DNA from: a bacterium | Lineage (GTDB): Bacteria > Desulfobacterota > JAPLJL01 | NCBI GenBank assembly: GCA_028713675.1 | Contig: JAQTNV010000016.1 | Location: 1-64,000, forward strand | DNA: 64,000 bases | Direction of reading: 5' to 3' | Shown: positions 25,979 through 34,447 of the stretch, piece by piece | How positions within the stretch are numbered: position 1 is the stretch's first letter | Layout: every line of letters starts with the position of its first letter | Made by a program: the position numbers and the translations under genes | The notes under the pieces: model-generated | Seen by the model: the letters and a program-made list of their open reading frames with translations, nothing else | Database searches by the model: none | What the model was told of the DNA's origin: nothing

Positions 25979-28900
25979 TTAATAATGAGTTGGCTGCCAG
26001 GTACTATTCCCGGTTATTCTAACGTAATAACCCATGCCCGGGGTTAAGGCGAAATTTTCCCCGATCCAGAATGGCGTGAATGGAACTTTGGTCCCGCTGT
26101 GATAACAACCTCCGATGCCGCAATTCCCACCCGGATCCAAGTAACCGACGCTCGCGCAATTAGGTACGCTGGAGCATAAAGTCTTTGCGTCCGCATAATT
26201 GTGGTGGAAAGGCAAAGAGAAATAATTATTATTGGTTTTTCCGCTATAGAACGTCTTGGATATCATGGTGATTTGATTATGAGATCCTACTAAAACCATA
26301 TTTGAGTTCGCGGTAATCCGAACATAATATCCTTGGCTCGGATCAATTGTGAAATTCTCCCCTATCCAAAAAGGCGAGAATGGAACCTTGGTCCCGCTAT
26401 GATAGCATCCTCCCACTCCGCAATTCCCGCCCGGATCCGAGTAACCGATGCTTGCGCAATTAGGAATATCCGCGCAGAGGCTTTTGGCATCAGTGTAATT
26501 ATGGAAATATGGAATTGTCACCCAGTTATTGTCTGTTTTACCGGCATAATAAGTTAAAGCCCTGTTAAGCTTGAATCCCATATTGGAATCCATTGACTCC
26601 AGACCCCAGATATTCACCGAAGTGATCAAATAATAATAGTTTTTATTCGTATCCTGAATTACCCAGGGATCGATATATTCGGCACTGGGTGATGTTCCGA
26701 TAAGATTGCTAAAGCCGACTTTGTCTGGAACGAAATTCGGGGTTTCGCCACGGTAAACTCGGTAATAATTAATAGTGGTAGGATCACCATCCACCGTTTG
26801 AGTTACCGCTGTCCAATAAAGACGCAGGTCAGTCCCAGATTTATTCGCTTTCAAATCCGAAATCGCCTTCGGGGGGCTGGAAGGATAGAAACTGATAATA
26901 GTGCTTCCCGAAGCGCTCCCGCCGTAGGCGATGTCGTCGGCGCTGATACTGGCAATACCGTCGATGATGGCGGACTGAACGACAAATGAAATCATTCCCC
27001 CGCTCGTGCTGGCTTGGATTCCAGGTGTTAATGCATCCATATCGGAGGAAATAATTATTCCCCAGCTGGTTGCAATCGTGATGTAAGTACCATCCGGAAC
27101 GGTATTGCCGTATGCGTCCTTAATCACATCGCTGGTGACCGTGCTGGTGCTGGCTCCGTCCGCGGGAATAGCGCCCGGATTGGGAAGAAGGGTTATCGTC
27201 CCGGCGGGCGGGCCCGGGGTTAAGGCTACCGTCGTGCTTCCCGAAGCTGTCCCTCCGTAAGCGCTGTTGTTGGCGCCGAGATGGGCGGTACCGGCTAATG
27301 TCCCGGCCCGGAGAACAAACGTAATAATCCCTCCTGAAGTAGCAACTTCCTGCGTCCCCGGCGTCGCCGGATCAGCATCAGCGGTGGTTATCGTCCCCAG
27401 GTCCGTCGAGACAGTTATATATTCCCCATTCAGGACCTGGTTGCCGTAAGCGTCGTGGATTATCCCGCTGGTAATGGTGCTGGTATCGCTCCCGTTGGCC
27501 GTGATCGTTGCTGGGACCGGGGTAAGAGTAATAGGCCCCGTCGGGATATTGGAAAGGACCTGAACCGCGTCGGAGACCGAACGAGTCTGATTGTTGGTTC
27601 CCCCATCGGTCAGATAAAGTGTCGGAAAATAGGAACCCAGGGTGAAGCTTCCGCTCACCGCCTGGGAGTTGAAAATCAGATGCTGCGTGGCGCCAGCCGG
27701 GATGGAAACCAAAGAGTTAAGATCGGCGGTGTAAGTCCTCGTTCCATCGGTGAAGGTGAAATAAGATCCGGTAGCCAGGCTTACCCCCTGCCCTCCCATA
27801 TTTATCACGTCGAGCCCGAAGGAAACCGGGTCTCCCGCGCGGGCGGAGGTTGGCGACAGAGTGCTTCCAATATAAAGAAGGTTTGACCCCACGTAACCGG
27901 TGAAATAAAGGACCTGGGCAGCCGTGGCTCCCAAATAAGAAGCGGTAACAACGGATTGGGTATTCACGGAGGAAACCGGAGCGGTCAAGGTCACCCTGGC
28001 CACCCCGGAACCGTCGGTCACCGCCGTCCCGGAGGAAAGTGTGCCGGAGGTCGCGGTAAAGCTGACTGTCTGGCCGGAAAGCGGTGTTCCTCCGGAGGTC
28101 AACAGCGCGTCAACCGCATAAACGCTGGAACCATCCGCGGGAAGCGGTCCGGCCGGGATGTTGGAAAGCGAAACTTCATATAGAGTCACCAGGACTTTAT
28201 CCGACGCCGTCCCCAGGTAATTATTACCCTGCCTGAATACCGCTTGGATAACATATTCGGTGTTTTCCGGGCGGGCCGGGACTGCGGAGCAAACAACGCT
28301 GAAGGTCGCCGAGCCGCCAACCGGGAGGTTGGCTCCAGTTCCGCCCGCCGAGGCCGCGCGGAAAGTCAGGTTGTTTCCTTGGATGGTAAGGGCCCAGTTC
28401 CCCAGCGGGGCACCCGGACCGGTCGCACTGACAACAGTAAAACCGGTCGGGACGATAAACCACATCCGGTCAACCGGGGTTGAACCGTTGTTAGCCACGG
28501 TTAAATTAAGCGTCCAATTCGGGGGAACGCTGCCTGACGCCACGGTGTCCGGGTTTAATATCAGGTAATACGGAACCAGCTGGCCGGACTGCGAAACGGC
28601 TGTATTAGTGGTAGTCGGCCCATTGGCCGTAGCATCACCCTGGAATTGGTAAGTATCCCCGCCAACGCCGTTTACTTGATAAATCCAGGTAAATGTTCCG
28701 GAACCTCCGGGAGGAAGACTGGCAATGGACTCCGGAGATGGACCTGACTGCAATGTCTTGCTGGCAGTTCCAAGAAAGGTCAAAGCCGAAGGAACAATAT
28801 TTCCAAGAGAAATTGTGCCGTTATTGGTCACGCGCATGGAAACAGTCACGTTATAACCCGAACCGATGCTGACCGGGTCGAGAGCAAGTTCGGCGGTGAA

Positions 28901-30505
28901 ATTCCCGATTACGATAGTATTGGATGAAGTTTGATTGGAGGAAACCATCCCGTTGGAAGCCAGATTGGAGAAAGTTACCGTCCCGACCGTTGCCGCCTGA
29001 TAATTATAAATTGTCGACCCTGATATGCCTGAAGCCAAATTTAAAGTGCCTGGAACGGGTCCCGAAACCCAGTTTGCTAAACCGGTGTTGCCGGAACCCG
29101 GAGGAAACAACATGGTGCCCGGGGTGATCCCATTCTGCTGAACCGTCGAACGATTGGTAATTAAAAAGTCGAGATTAATTCCACCGATGACCCCAAGTGA
29201 TCCGGGGGCAGCGAAAATCTGCGGCTTCAGGCCTTTTCTCGGCCAGCCGGGAAGGCCCCCCTGCCGGGTCAGAGGGTTGGTCGTAAAATCCGATCCTCCC
29301 CAGGCTAAAGCATCTGCCATGGTATCGTTCTGGTCCGAGGCGGCGGCGGGAATGGGATTCTCTCCGTTGGGCCGGCCGGTAATCTCGGCTTTAAAGATGA
29401 GCGAACCGCCGGGAGGAATGGCCTTGGCCGGGTCCGTGGTCCAATATTCGACGGGCGCGTTGTTCCCGACCACGTTGACATTCCAGCCCGGAGGAGCTGA
29501 GCTTCCCGAGCCCGACTCGTAAATGTTATTGCCGCCGCCGAAAAAGTTGGTCCGGATCGACATAATGGACCGACCGGGGCTTGAAGTGGTGTTCGTAACC
29601 AGGAAGTAAACAACCCCCGAACCGTCACCCATCGTCACTTCCGAGGAAACCGTGGTAATGGTGAATTGCGCTGAGCTGATAGCCACGGCATTGGAAGTAA
29701 CCGCCGGAGAAGTAACCGTGCTGGCGCCGTTGCGCGCCGAGTCGGAAAAAGTCGTGGTTCCTTCGGCCGCAGCCTTGTAAGTGTACATAAAGTTGCCCGA
29801 TGCCCCGGAGGCTAAATTCCGGCTCGTGGGTGTCGGCCCGGTGAGCAATGTCGCCGAGCCGGTTGGCGTCACGGTCATGGTATTAGGGACAATGTTATTC
29901 TGGGTACCAGTAGTGCGGTTGGTAACGGCGAAAGTCAGGGTAATCGTCCCGTCGATACCTACTGAACCTGGTGCAGCCGAAAGCTGGGCGGCAAGTCCGT
30001 TCCGGGTCCAGGCCGGTAGAACTCCCTGGCGGGCAAAGGCAGCGCCGGTATTATCATAGGCTGCCGCCGCCGAAAGTGAATCAGTCACGTTTGCAGCGGC
30101 GCTGGGAATAACGGATGAACTGGGCCCGGTAAGGGTGATATTGAAAATTAAATTCGCGCCCTTCGCTATTGGATTTGTGGTGGTCGTGCAATTAATAACG
30201 TTGGCGGCCGTGGTGCAACTCCACCCCGTCGGAGGAGTCTGGCTGGAACTGACATAATAGGTAGCGATGGGAAAGGTTAATTGAACCCGGTAAATCGATT
30301 GATTGCTGTTCCCAGTATTAGAATTGGCAATCTGGAGTGAAACCGTCCCGGAAGCATCACCCATAGTCACGCTGCTGGATGAGGTTGTGGGAGTAAAACG
30401 CATGGCCGCATGGACATTCCCGGAATAAAATAAAATCAGCAAACCAATAATGCAGGAGAAAACCTGGCTTGGGAAAAATAACTTTAAGGAAGAGATTTTC
30501 ATCAT
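25979..30505 (-). CDS. Giant exported Ig-like / adhesin-type protein
   Basis: The 1508-residue protein has a signal peptide ending near residue 34 (LLILFYSGNVHA). Residues 35 to about 760 hold repeated beta-sandwich units that look like CARDB/DUF11-type domains. Invasin-like Ig domains follow (ATITANGSDTSTITSGIIHD and a second copy with IPADGASTSTVTSDVIKD), then an Fn3-like unit (DLKANKSGTDLRLYWTAV). The last 190 residues are two tandem repeats with the pattern NCASIGYSDPGGNCGVGGCYHSG. It is probably a surface or matrix scaffold. The start codon overlaps the stop of the S26 peptidase gene (ATGA), and the C25 peptidase gene follows at once. Confidence 0.75.
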   Translation of the reverse strand: MMKISSLKLFFPSQVFSCIIGLLILFYSGNVHAAMRFTPTTSSSSVTMGDASGTVSLQIANSNTGNSNQSIYRVQLTFPIATYYVSSSQTPPTGWSCTTAANVINCTTTTNPIAKGANLIFNITLTGPSSSVIPSAAANVTDSLSAAAAYDNTGAAFARQGVLPAWTRNGLAAQLSAAPGSVGIDGTITLTFAVTNRTTGTQNNIVPNTMTVTPTGSATLLTGPTPTSRNLASGASGNFMYTYKAAAEGTTTFSDSARNGASTVTSPAVTSNAVAISSAQFTITTVSSEVTMGDGSGVVYFLVTNTTSSPGRSIMSIRTNFFGGGNNIYESGSGSSAPPGWNVNVVGNNAPVEYWTTDPAKAIPPGGSLIFKAEITGRPNGENPIPAAASDQNDTMADALAWGGSDFTTNPLTRQGGLPGWPRKGLKPQIFAAPGSLGVIGGINLDFLITNRSTVQQNGITPGTMLFPPGSGNTGLANWVSGPVPGTLNLASGISGSTIYNYQAATVGTVTFSNLASNGMVSSNQTSSNTIVIGNFTAELALDPVSIGSGYNVTVSMRVTNNGTISLGNIVPSALTFLGTASKTLQSGPSPESIASLPPGGSGTFTWIYQVNGVGGDTYQFQGDATANGPTTTNTAVSQSGQLVPYYLILNPDTVASGSVPPNWTLNLTVANNGSTPVDRMWFIVPTGFTVVSATGPGAPLGNWALTIQGNNLTFRAASAGGTGANLPVGGSATFSVVCSAVPARPENTEYVIQAVFRQGNNYLGTASDKVLVTLYEVSLSNIPAGPLPADGSSVYAVDALLTSGGTPLSGQTVSFTATSGTLSSGTAVTDGSGVARVTLTAPVSSVNTQSVVTASYLGATAAQVLYFTGYVGSNLLYIGSTLSPTSARAGDPVSFGLDVINMGGQGVSLATGSYFTFTDGTRTYTADLNSLVSIPAGATQHLIFNSQAVSGSFTLGSYFPTLYLTDGGTNNQTRSVSDAVQVLSNIPTGPITLTPVPATITANGSDTSTITSGIIHDAYGNQVLNGEYITVSTDLGTITTADADPATPGTQEVATSGGIITFVLRAGTLAGTAHLGANNSAYGGTASGSTTVALTPGPPAGTITLLPNPGAIPADGASTSTVTSDVIKDAYGNTVPDGTYITIATSWGIIISSDMDALTPGIQASTSGGMISFVVQSAIIDGIASISADDIAYGGSASGSTIISFYPSSPPKAISDLKANKSGTDLRLYWTAVTQTVDGDPTTINYYRVYRGETPNFVPDKVGFSNLIGTSPSAEYIDPWVIQDTNKNYYYLITSVNIWGLESMDSNMGFKLNRALTYYAGKTDNNWVTIPYFHNYTDAKSLCADIPNCASIGYSDPGGNCGVGGCYHSGTKVPFSPFWIGENFTIDPSQGYYVRITANSNMVLVGSHNQITMISKTFYSGKTNNNYFSLPFHHNYADAKTLCSSVPNCASVGYLDPGGNCGIGGCYHSGTKVPFTPFWIGENFALTPGMGYYVRITGNSTWQPTHY

Positions 30506-30867
30506 GCTTCTAATCGAACCCGGGTTTCGGCCATGACCCGGTAAATTTTTGACAAAACGATGGCCTTCATACCTGCCGATATTTTAAATAAATCCTGATT
30601 TTTATCGGTGACCCTGGTCACCCGGTCGACTCGCCCGAAAACCCGCTCCTTTTCAACCGGCGGATCGAAATTCCGACAACGATCTCCCTTGGTTAGAAAC
30701 ATTCCATTCTTGGATCCATACAGGCGGTGGACAAACAGGCTGGAATTTCTCCAGAAAGCGATAACGTCACCCTTGCGTAATTCTTCGACCCCGCAGGCTC
30801 TGACCTCTACCTGGTCACCATGGTTAATGGTCGGAACCATGGATTTGCCTTTAATTTCGATTTGCAT
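30502..30867 (-). CDS. S24/S26-family peptidase, SipW-like
   Basis: The 121-residue protein has the signal-peptidase nucleophile segment KGKSMVPT (Ser9), GDVIAFWRN, and His47 in FVHRLYG where bacterial SPase I has Lys. KGDRCRNFDPP follows. The Ser-His arrangement is that of SipW/archaeal-type (S26B) peptidases. No clear membrane helix is visible at either end, which is unusual for a general signal peptidase but known for small S24/S26 proteins that occur in peptide-maturation clusters. It lies 17 bases after a small precursor-like gene and overlaps the giant Ig-like gene by 4 bases, so it probably processes a product of this operon. Confidence 0.75.
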   Translation of the reverse strand: MQIEIKGKSMVPTINHGDQVEVRACGVEELRKGDVIAFWRNSSLFVHRLYGSKNGMFLTKGDRCRNFDPPVEKERVFGRVDRVTRVTDKNQDLFKISAGMKAIVLSKIYRVMAETRVRLEA

Positions 30868-30884
30868 TTTAAAATGGTCAAAAT

Positions 30885-31049
30885 TTAGCTATTCAACATT
30901 GAGCACAAGCCAACCACTACCTTCCCTGGCGGAGCCGGGGCGCATATCCCTGCCCTTCCCTCAATTTTTTCCTCTAAAATAATCCTGGGTTTTTCATAAG
31001 GTTTCTTCTGAATATTTTTGACTTCTTTTTTGAGCTTTTTTTCAGACAT
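30885..31049 (-). CDS. Candidate RiPP precursor peptide, 54 residues
   Basis: The frame ATG 31049 to TAA 30885 encodes 54 residues. The lysine-rich leader ends in KKPYEKPRIILEEKIE (residues 15-30), with a YxxP motif at Tyr18-Pro21. The C-terminal part, GRAGICAPAPPGKVVVGLCS and four more residues, is rich in Gly, Pro and Val and has two cysteines (Cys36, Cys49). The leader resembles YxKP..EE..E leaders known from small peptides in PqqD/lasso-type clusters. It is the first gene of an operon with an S24/S26 peptidase, a common companion of such clusters. A good sigma-70 promoter lies about 110 bases upstream. The resemblance is from memory of the leader pattern, not from a search. Confidence 0.6.
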   Translation of the reverse strand: MSEKKLKKEVKNIQKKPYEKPRIILEEKIEGRAGICAPAPPGKVVVGLCSMLNS

Positions 31050-31116
31050 ATTTTCCCGCCTTTTCCTGTTGTGCCCGCGGTTAATTACATTTACTCAATT
31101 TTCCCGGTAAAAACTC

Positions 31117-31143
31117 GGCAAATGTTCAGGAACATTTGCCTAC
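31117..31143. repeat. GTAG hairpin in the leader of the precursor operon
   Basis: GGCAAATGTTC (31117-31127), AG, and GAACATTTGCC (31130-31140) form a perfect 11-bp inverted repeat with CTAC at its right end. It lies within the transcribed leader, so it could also act as an operator or attenuator. Confidence 0.6.
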
Positions 31144-31157
31144 CAAGCCTTAAGTAT

Positions 31158-31186
31158 ATTGTATGGAGGTAATCTTATTAAGTCAA
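31158..31186 (-). promoter_or_regulatory. Sigma-70 promoter of the precursor/S26/Ig/C25 operon
   Basis: On the minus strand TTGACT (31181-31186), a 17-base spacer and TACAAT (31158-31163) are present. Transcription would start near 31150, about 100 bases before the precursor ATG. Confidence 0.65.
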
Positions 31187-31708
31187 TTATATATAGGCAA
31201 CAATATTATATGGTTTCAGTGCCAGTGTTTTTGGTCTGTCTCGTCTGTCTAGTCTATCTAGTCTATCTGGTCTATGAATGGCATGGAGCATAAGGCATAA
31301 GGCATAGAGCAAAGAACAAAGAACATAGAGCAAAGCACAGTGAGCAAAGAGTCCATTGCGTCTATTGAGTTCATTGCATCCGTTGTGTCTGTTAATCGTT
31401 TCGTCTTTCTGGTCTGTTTGGTTTCTCTGGTTTCTCTGGTTTCTCTGGTTTCTCTCGTTTCTTTGGGTTTAACTCGAGACTAGAGATCCGAAACTCGAAA
31501 CTTGTTTTCTTTGGCTTAACTCTAAACAAGAGACTGGAGACTAGAGATGACCTTTTACTATTCCGCAATCCACAATCTGCATTCCGCAATTATCAGTTGA
31601 TATTTTGTGGTTTATTCTGACCTACCGGGTCGATCCTGACCCCCTTTTTCAAATCCCGGTTATTTCCATTCCTCGTCGGCAAACCATAAATACCTTCCCC
31701 GTAAAACC
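31187..31708. repeat. Long mixed repeat block
   Basis: No gene is visible. The block holds TCTGTCTAGTCTATC words (31236-31275), GCATAAGGCATAGAGC words (31280-31350), a TTTCTCTGG tandem (31422-31455), CTCGAAACTAG words (31468-31545) and CAATCCACAATCTGC words (31565-31595). TGACCTACCGGGTCGATCCT at 31618-31637 is a possible activator site for the sigma-54 promoter that follows. Confidence 0.6.
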
Positions 31709-31725
31709 TTGGCACGGACCTTGCA
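31709..31725 (+). promoter_or_regulatory. Sigma-54 promoter
   Basis: TTGGCACGGACCTTGCA is a perfect -24/-12 element, ending 67 bases before the ATG at 31793. Confidence 0.88.
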
Positions 31726-31792
31726 ACTTAAAGATGACATGGGTGAAAAAATTCAGTTCAACCTGAACCAAAAAGGAAGAAGGAGAAATTTA

Positions 31793-32767
31793 ATGAACTC
31801 ACTAAAAAACCAAAAAATGGGGAAGAATATCAGGCCTCTAATAATCGCTTTTGTTCTTCTGTTGGTTTCCCTTTATTCGGGACCGGTTCTTGCCGCCCCC
31901 CAAGGCGAATCCTGGCCTGCCGTTGGGAGCTTGCTTTCTGTAACCCCGTGTTCCGAATGCACTTACACAACCTGGAAAACAAGCAATACGGACAGAACCT
32001 TTATTAGTTCCACCCTTGACCCATCAAACTGGTGGTATTCCGATCTGGGAAATATTACCAATTGGAGTTGGGGGGACACCTTCATCACCAAGCTGGATTT
32101 CCTGTCGGAAAGTTCCGATGCCAACCACGCAGGATTCTATGCGGTAACGAGCAAGATTATTCAAGACGATGGAGGATATACTGTTTTCCCGGAGTCTACC
32201 CTTCGCCCCATCCCGATCCCTCAGGTTGTTGACACTAGAGAATCCGGAGAGGTTGATCTGTCCTGGTCCGCAGGGCAATCGGCGGGGGATGCAGATCTTA
32301 TTACCGGATACCTGCTTTATTCATTTAAAACCACCGACGAAAATTATCAGCCCACCGATAACGACACCTGGAATCAGGTCGATGAATTGATTACCGAAAC
32401 CAGCCGTACCCTTACCGGTCTAGATTCTGAAAACACCTACTATTTCGCGCTTCGAATCGTTTATCCGGACGGTTTTTCCACCACCCATATTTCCGGGAAT
32501 TCGGCGGCGGTGAGAGTAAATCCTCCCGCCCCTCTTATCCCCGATGTACCGGAGCTCAGTCTGTTTATTGAACCGATTAATGATCCCCCGGCGGATGAAC
32601 CGTCCGCGAACGATCCTCAGCCATCCGATCCCTCGGTTGAAAGCCAGATAAATCCGGATCTGGGCGGCGGAACTTTCCCCGGCCTGGGCGGCTGCGGCGC
32701 CGATGGCCACCTGGGGTTCGGGTTTCTTCCCCTCTTCGGAATATTCTTCCTGAAAAGAAAGAATTAA
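31793..32767 (+). CDS. Exported protein with cysteine-type C-terminal sorting signal
   Basis: The 324-residue protein has a signal peptide (PLIIAFVLLLVSLYSGPVLA). A module of about 95 residues with an Fn3-like domain follows, clearly paralogous to the N-terminus of the C25 peptidase: WYSDLGNITNWSWGDTFITK against WYSDAGNIDTYILGETFVTK, and FPESTLRPIPIPQVV against FPEATLQTIPVPQII. A Pro/Asp-rich linker follows. The end is a tripartite signal: GGCG, a hydrophobic stretch (LGFGFLPLFGIFFL) and KRKN, resembling MYXO-CTERM or Synerg-CTERM tails. This suggests surface anchoring. The start is the ATG with AAGGAG 7 bases upstream. A perfect sigma-54 promoter drives it. Confidence 0.78.
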   Translation: MNSLKNQKMGKNIRPLIIAFVLLLVSLYSGPVLAAPQGESWPAVGSLLSVTPCSECTYTTWKTSNTDRTFISSTLDPSNWWYSDLGNITNWSWGDTFITKLDFLSESSDANHAGFYAVTSKIIQDDGGYTVFPESTLRPIPIPQVVDTRESGEVDLSWSAGQSAGDADLITGYLLYSFKTTDENYQPTDNDTWNQVDELITETSRTLTGLDSENTYYFALRIVYPDGFSTTHISGNSAAVRVNPPAPLIPDVPELSLFIEPINDPPADEPSANDPQPSDPSVESQINPDLGGGTFPGLGGCGADGHLGFGFLPLFGIFFLKRKN

Positions 32768-32777
32768 GGAGGAAACC

Positions 32778-33308
32778 ATGTCAAAGAAAGATAAAATCTG
32801 CAAAATCTGTCTGATCTCATTCCTTACCCTGCTCGGGGTTGGCGGGATGACCAGCTTCGCCCTTTCGGAGGAGCCGGTCGCCATCCCGGCAACCGATCAG
32901 TCGCCGGAAAACATCAAAGCCGGCCCCGAGGGTTACCAGGCTCTGAACGAAATCGGAGTTTATCTCGACCTTTTAAACAAAGTTGAGAACGAAAATCTTG
33001 CTCCGCTTGAGCAAACCGGTTCGGATCAGGAATCCCTGGACGTCAAATCATCCGAGTATCGTGGAGACGCCACCCTGGCCATCCTTAATGAACTCGCCTT
33101 CTATCTCGGATCGATAAAACGGATGGAAACCGCCGTCACGGGAGACACCAAAAGCTCGGGGGTAAAACCCGCGGCCGAACCGGAAAATACAACTCCAGAG
33201 GTTATCGAGATTTCCCGCGATCAGAATGGCGAACTGAATTATCTCAAGGTGGTCTGGGACAACCGGGACAACGAATCCGGCAATGAAAAAGATTCCTTTA
33301 ATCAATAG
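32778..33308 (+). CDS. Exported acidic protein with an internal repeat
   Basis: The 176-residue protein has a signal peptide (residues 1 to about 30, ending in FALSEE). It contains two related segments, ALNEIGVYLDLLNKVE and ILNELAFYLGSIKRME, about 50 residues apart. The C-terminus is acidic. The family is unknown. AAGGAGG precedes the ATG. The gene starts 10 bases after the CTERM protein, so it belongs to the same sigma-54 transcript. Confidence 0.68.
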   Translation: MSKKDKICKICLISFLTLLGVGGMTSFALSEEPVAIPATDQSPENIKAGPEGYQALNEIGVYLDLLNKVENENLAPLEQTGSDQESLDVKSSEYRGDATLAILNELAFYLGSIKRMETAVTGDTKSSGVKPAAEPENTTPEVIEISRDQNGELNYLKVVWDNRDNESGNEKDSFNQ

Positions 33309-33350
33309 GCGACCAAAACAAATCGAGCAGAAAATACAGGAGGGATAACC

Positions 33351-33983
33351 ATGAACCAGAATCTGCTAAATGTAATAATCGTAGATGATGACGAGCTGGT
33401 CGTAAAATCCCTCCAGCGTGTCCTCCAGAGTGAAAGCTATTACCTCTGGGCAACCACTTCGGCGAAAAAAGCTCTTTCCTTGCTTGCTTCGCAGGAAACG
33501 GCAGTGATCGTTTCCGATCACCGCATGTCTGAAATGACCGGCATTGAACTTCTGGAGAAGGCGAAAAATATTTCCCCGGCCACCGTCCGAATCCTTTTGA
33601 CCGGGTATGCCGACGTGGAGGTCGCCCAGGAATCGGTCAACCGCTGCGGGGTCTACAAATTATTGTTCAAACCGTGGAACGATCAGGAATTGAAAGGAAC
33701 GATAATTTCCGCGATCGGTTTATTCAAACATTTAAAAGAAAAAAACCGGTTGGTCAACGAGTCTCAGTTACTGAACAAACGAAACCAGGAACTGACGGAA
33801 TTAAATGTGTTTCTCCAGGATTCCGTGGATAAGGGAAAATTGCAGATTCAAAAGCTGACGGCGGAAAAACCGAGACCGGAAAATACCATGAATTTGAGGG
33901 CAACCCTGCCGCGGCCGGAAAGCATGCGCCATCAACCCGGTCCAAATTCCCACGTTGACGATCGTCTTCTTTACTTGGGATAA
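33351..33983 (+). CDS. Stand-alone response regulator with coiled-coil tail
   Basis: The 210-residue protein has an N-terminal receiver: acidic pair IIVDDDE, phospho-accepting Asp in VSDHRMSEMTG, switch ILLTGYAD, and Lys in LLFKPWND. A coiled-coil extension follows (LKEKNRLVNESQLLNKRNQEL) and then a basic, disordered tail. The receiver type (SDHRM, KPWND) is that found with HD-GYP and histidine kinase partners. GGAGGG lies before the ATG. It is cotranscribed with or follows the exported-protein genes, linking secretion and signalling parts of the window. Confidence 0.85.
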   Translation: MNQNLLNVIIVDDDELVVKSLQRVLQSESYYLWATTSAKKALSLLASQETAVIVSDHRMSEMTGIELLEKAKNISPATVRILLTGYADVEVAQESVNRCGVYKLLFKPWNDQELKGTIISAIGLFKHLKEKNRLVNESQLLNKRNQELTELNVFLQDSVDKGKLQIQKLTAEKPRPENTMNLRATLPRPESMRHQPGPNSHVDDRLLYLG

Positions 33984-34447
33984 AAAGAGCACAGCGCAAA
34001 AGGCATCCTCCTACGCAAAGAAGCTTCGGAGGACAGATCGAGCAAAGCACATGGGCAGTAGCTTTACCATTGACGATTGCAAATTGACGATCTCATAAAA
34101 CACATTGACGATTTACGATTGACGATTGTAGATTAAGGGAAAGAATCATCTGAATCATCTGAATCATCTGAATCATCTGAATCATCTGAATCATCTGCTA
34201 TTCTTTATTCATAATTCATCGTTGTTATTATTCTTGGTTTTAATCCGTCAATCTACAATCTGCAATCGTCATTTCTTCTTTGGTTTTCACTCGTCAATCG
34301 TCAAGTTTTGCAAGGCTTCCCTCGGCCACAATGCCTCGGGATCTAATCGAAAAGACTTGCCAGACATTCCGTTTCTCTTGCTTTTCATTCGTCAATCCTT
34401 CGACTTCGCTCAGGACAGGTCGTAAATCGTCAATCGTCAATTCTTTT
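33984..34447. repeat. Intergenic repeat block with a 9-bp tandem array
   Basis: No gene is visible. AATCATCTG is repeated six times without interruption at 34144-34197. Around it lie GTCAATCGTCAA words, and a copy of the long GCAAGGCTT hairpin at 34310-34365. It separates converging genes. Confidence 0.7.

Noticed and set aside
31709-31792. Upstream extension of the CTERM-protein gene to a TTG at 31709
   Set aside because: This would translate the sigma-54 promoter itself; the ATG at 31793 has a good ribosome binding site and starts a signal peptide.
34144-34197. Tandem array considered as CRISPR
   Set aside because: The 9-bp units are contiguous with no spacers, and no cas genes are present.
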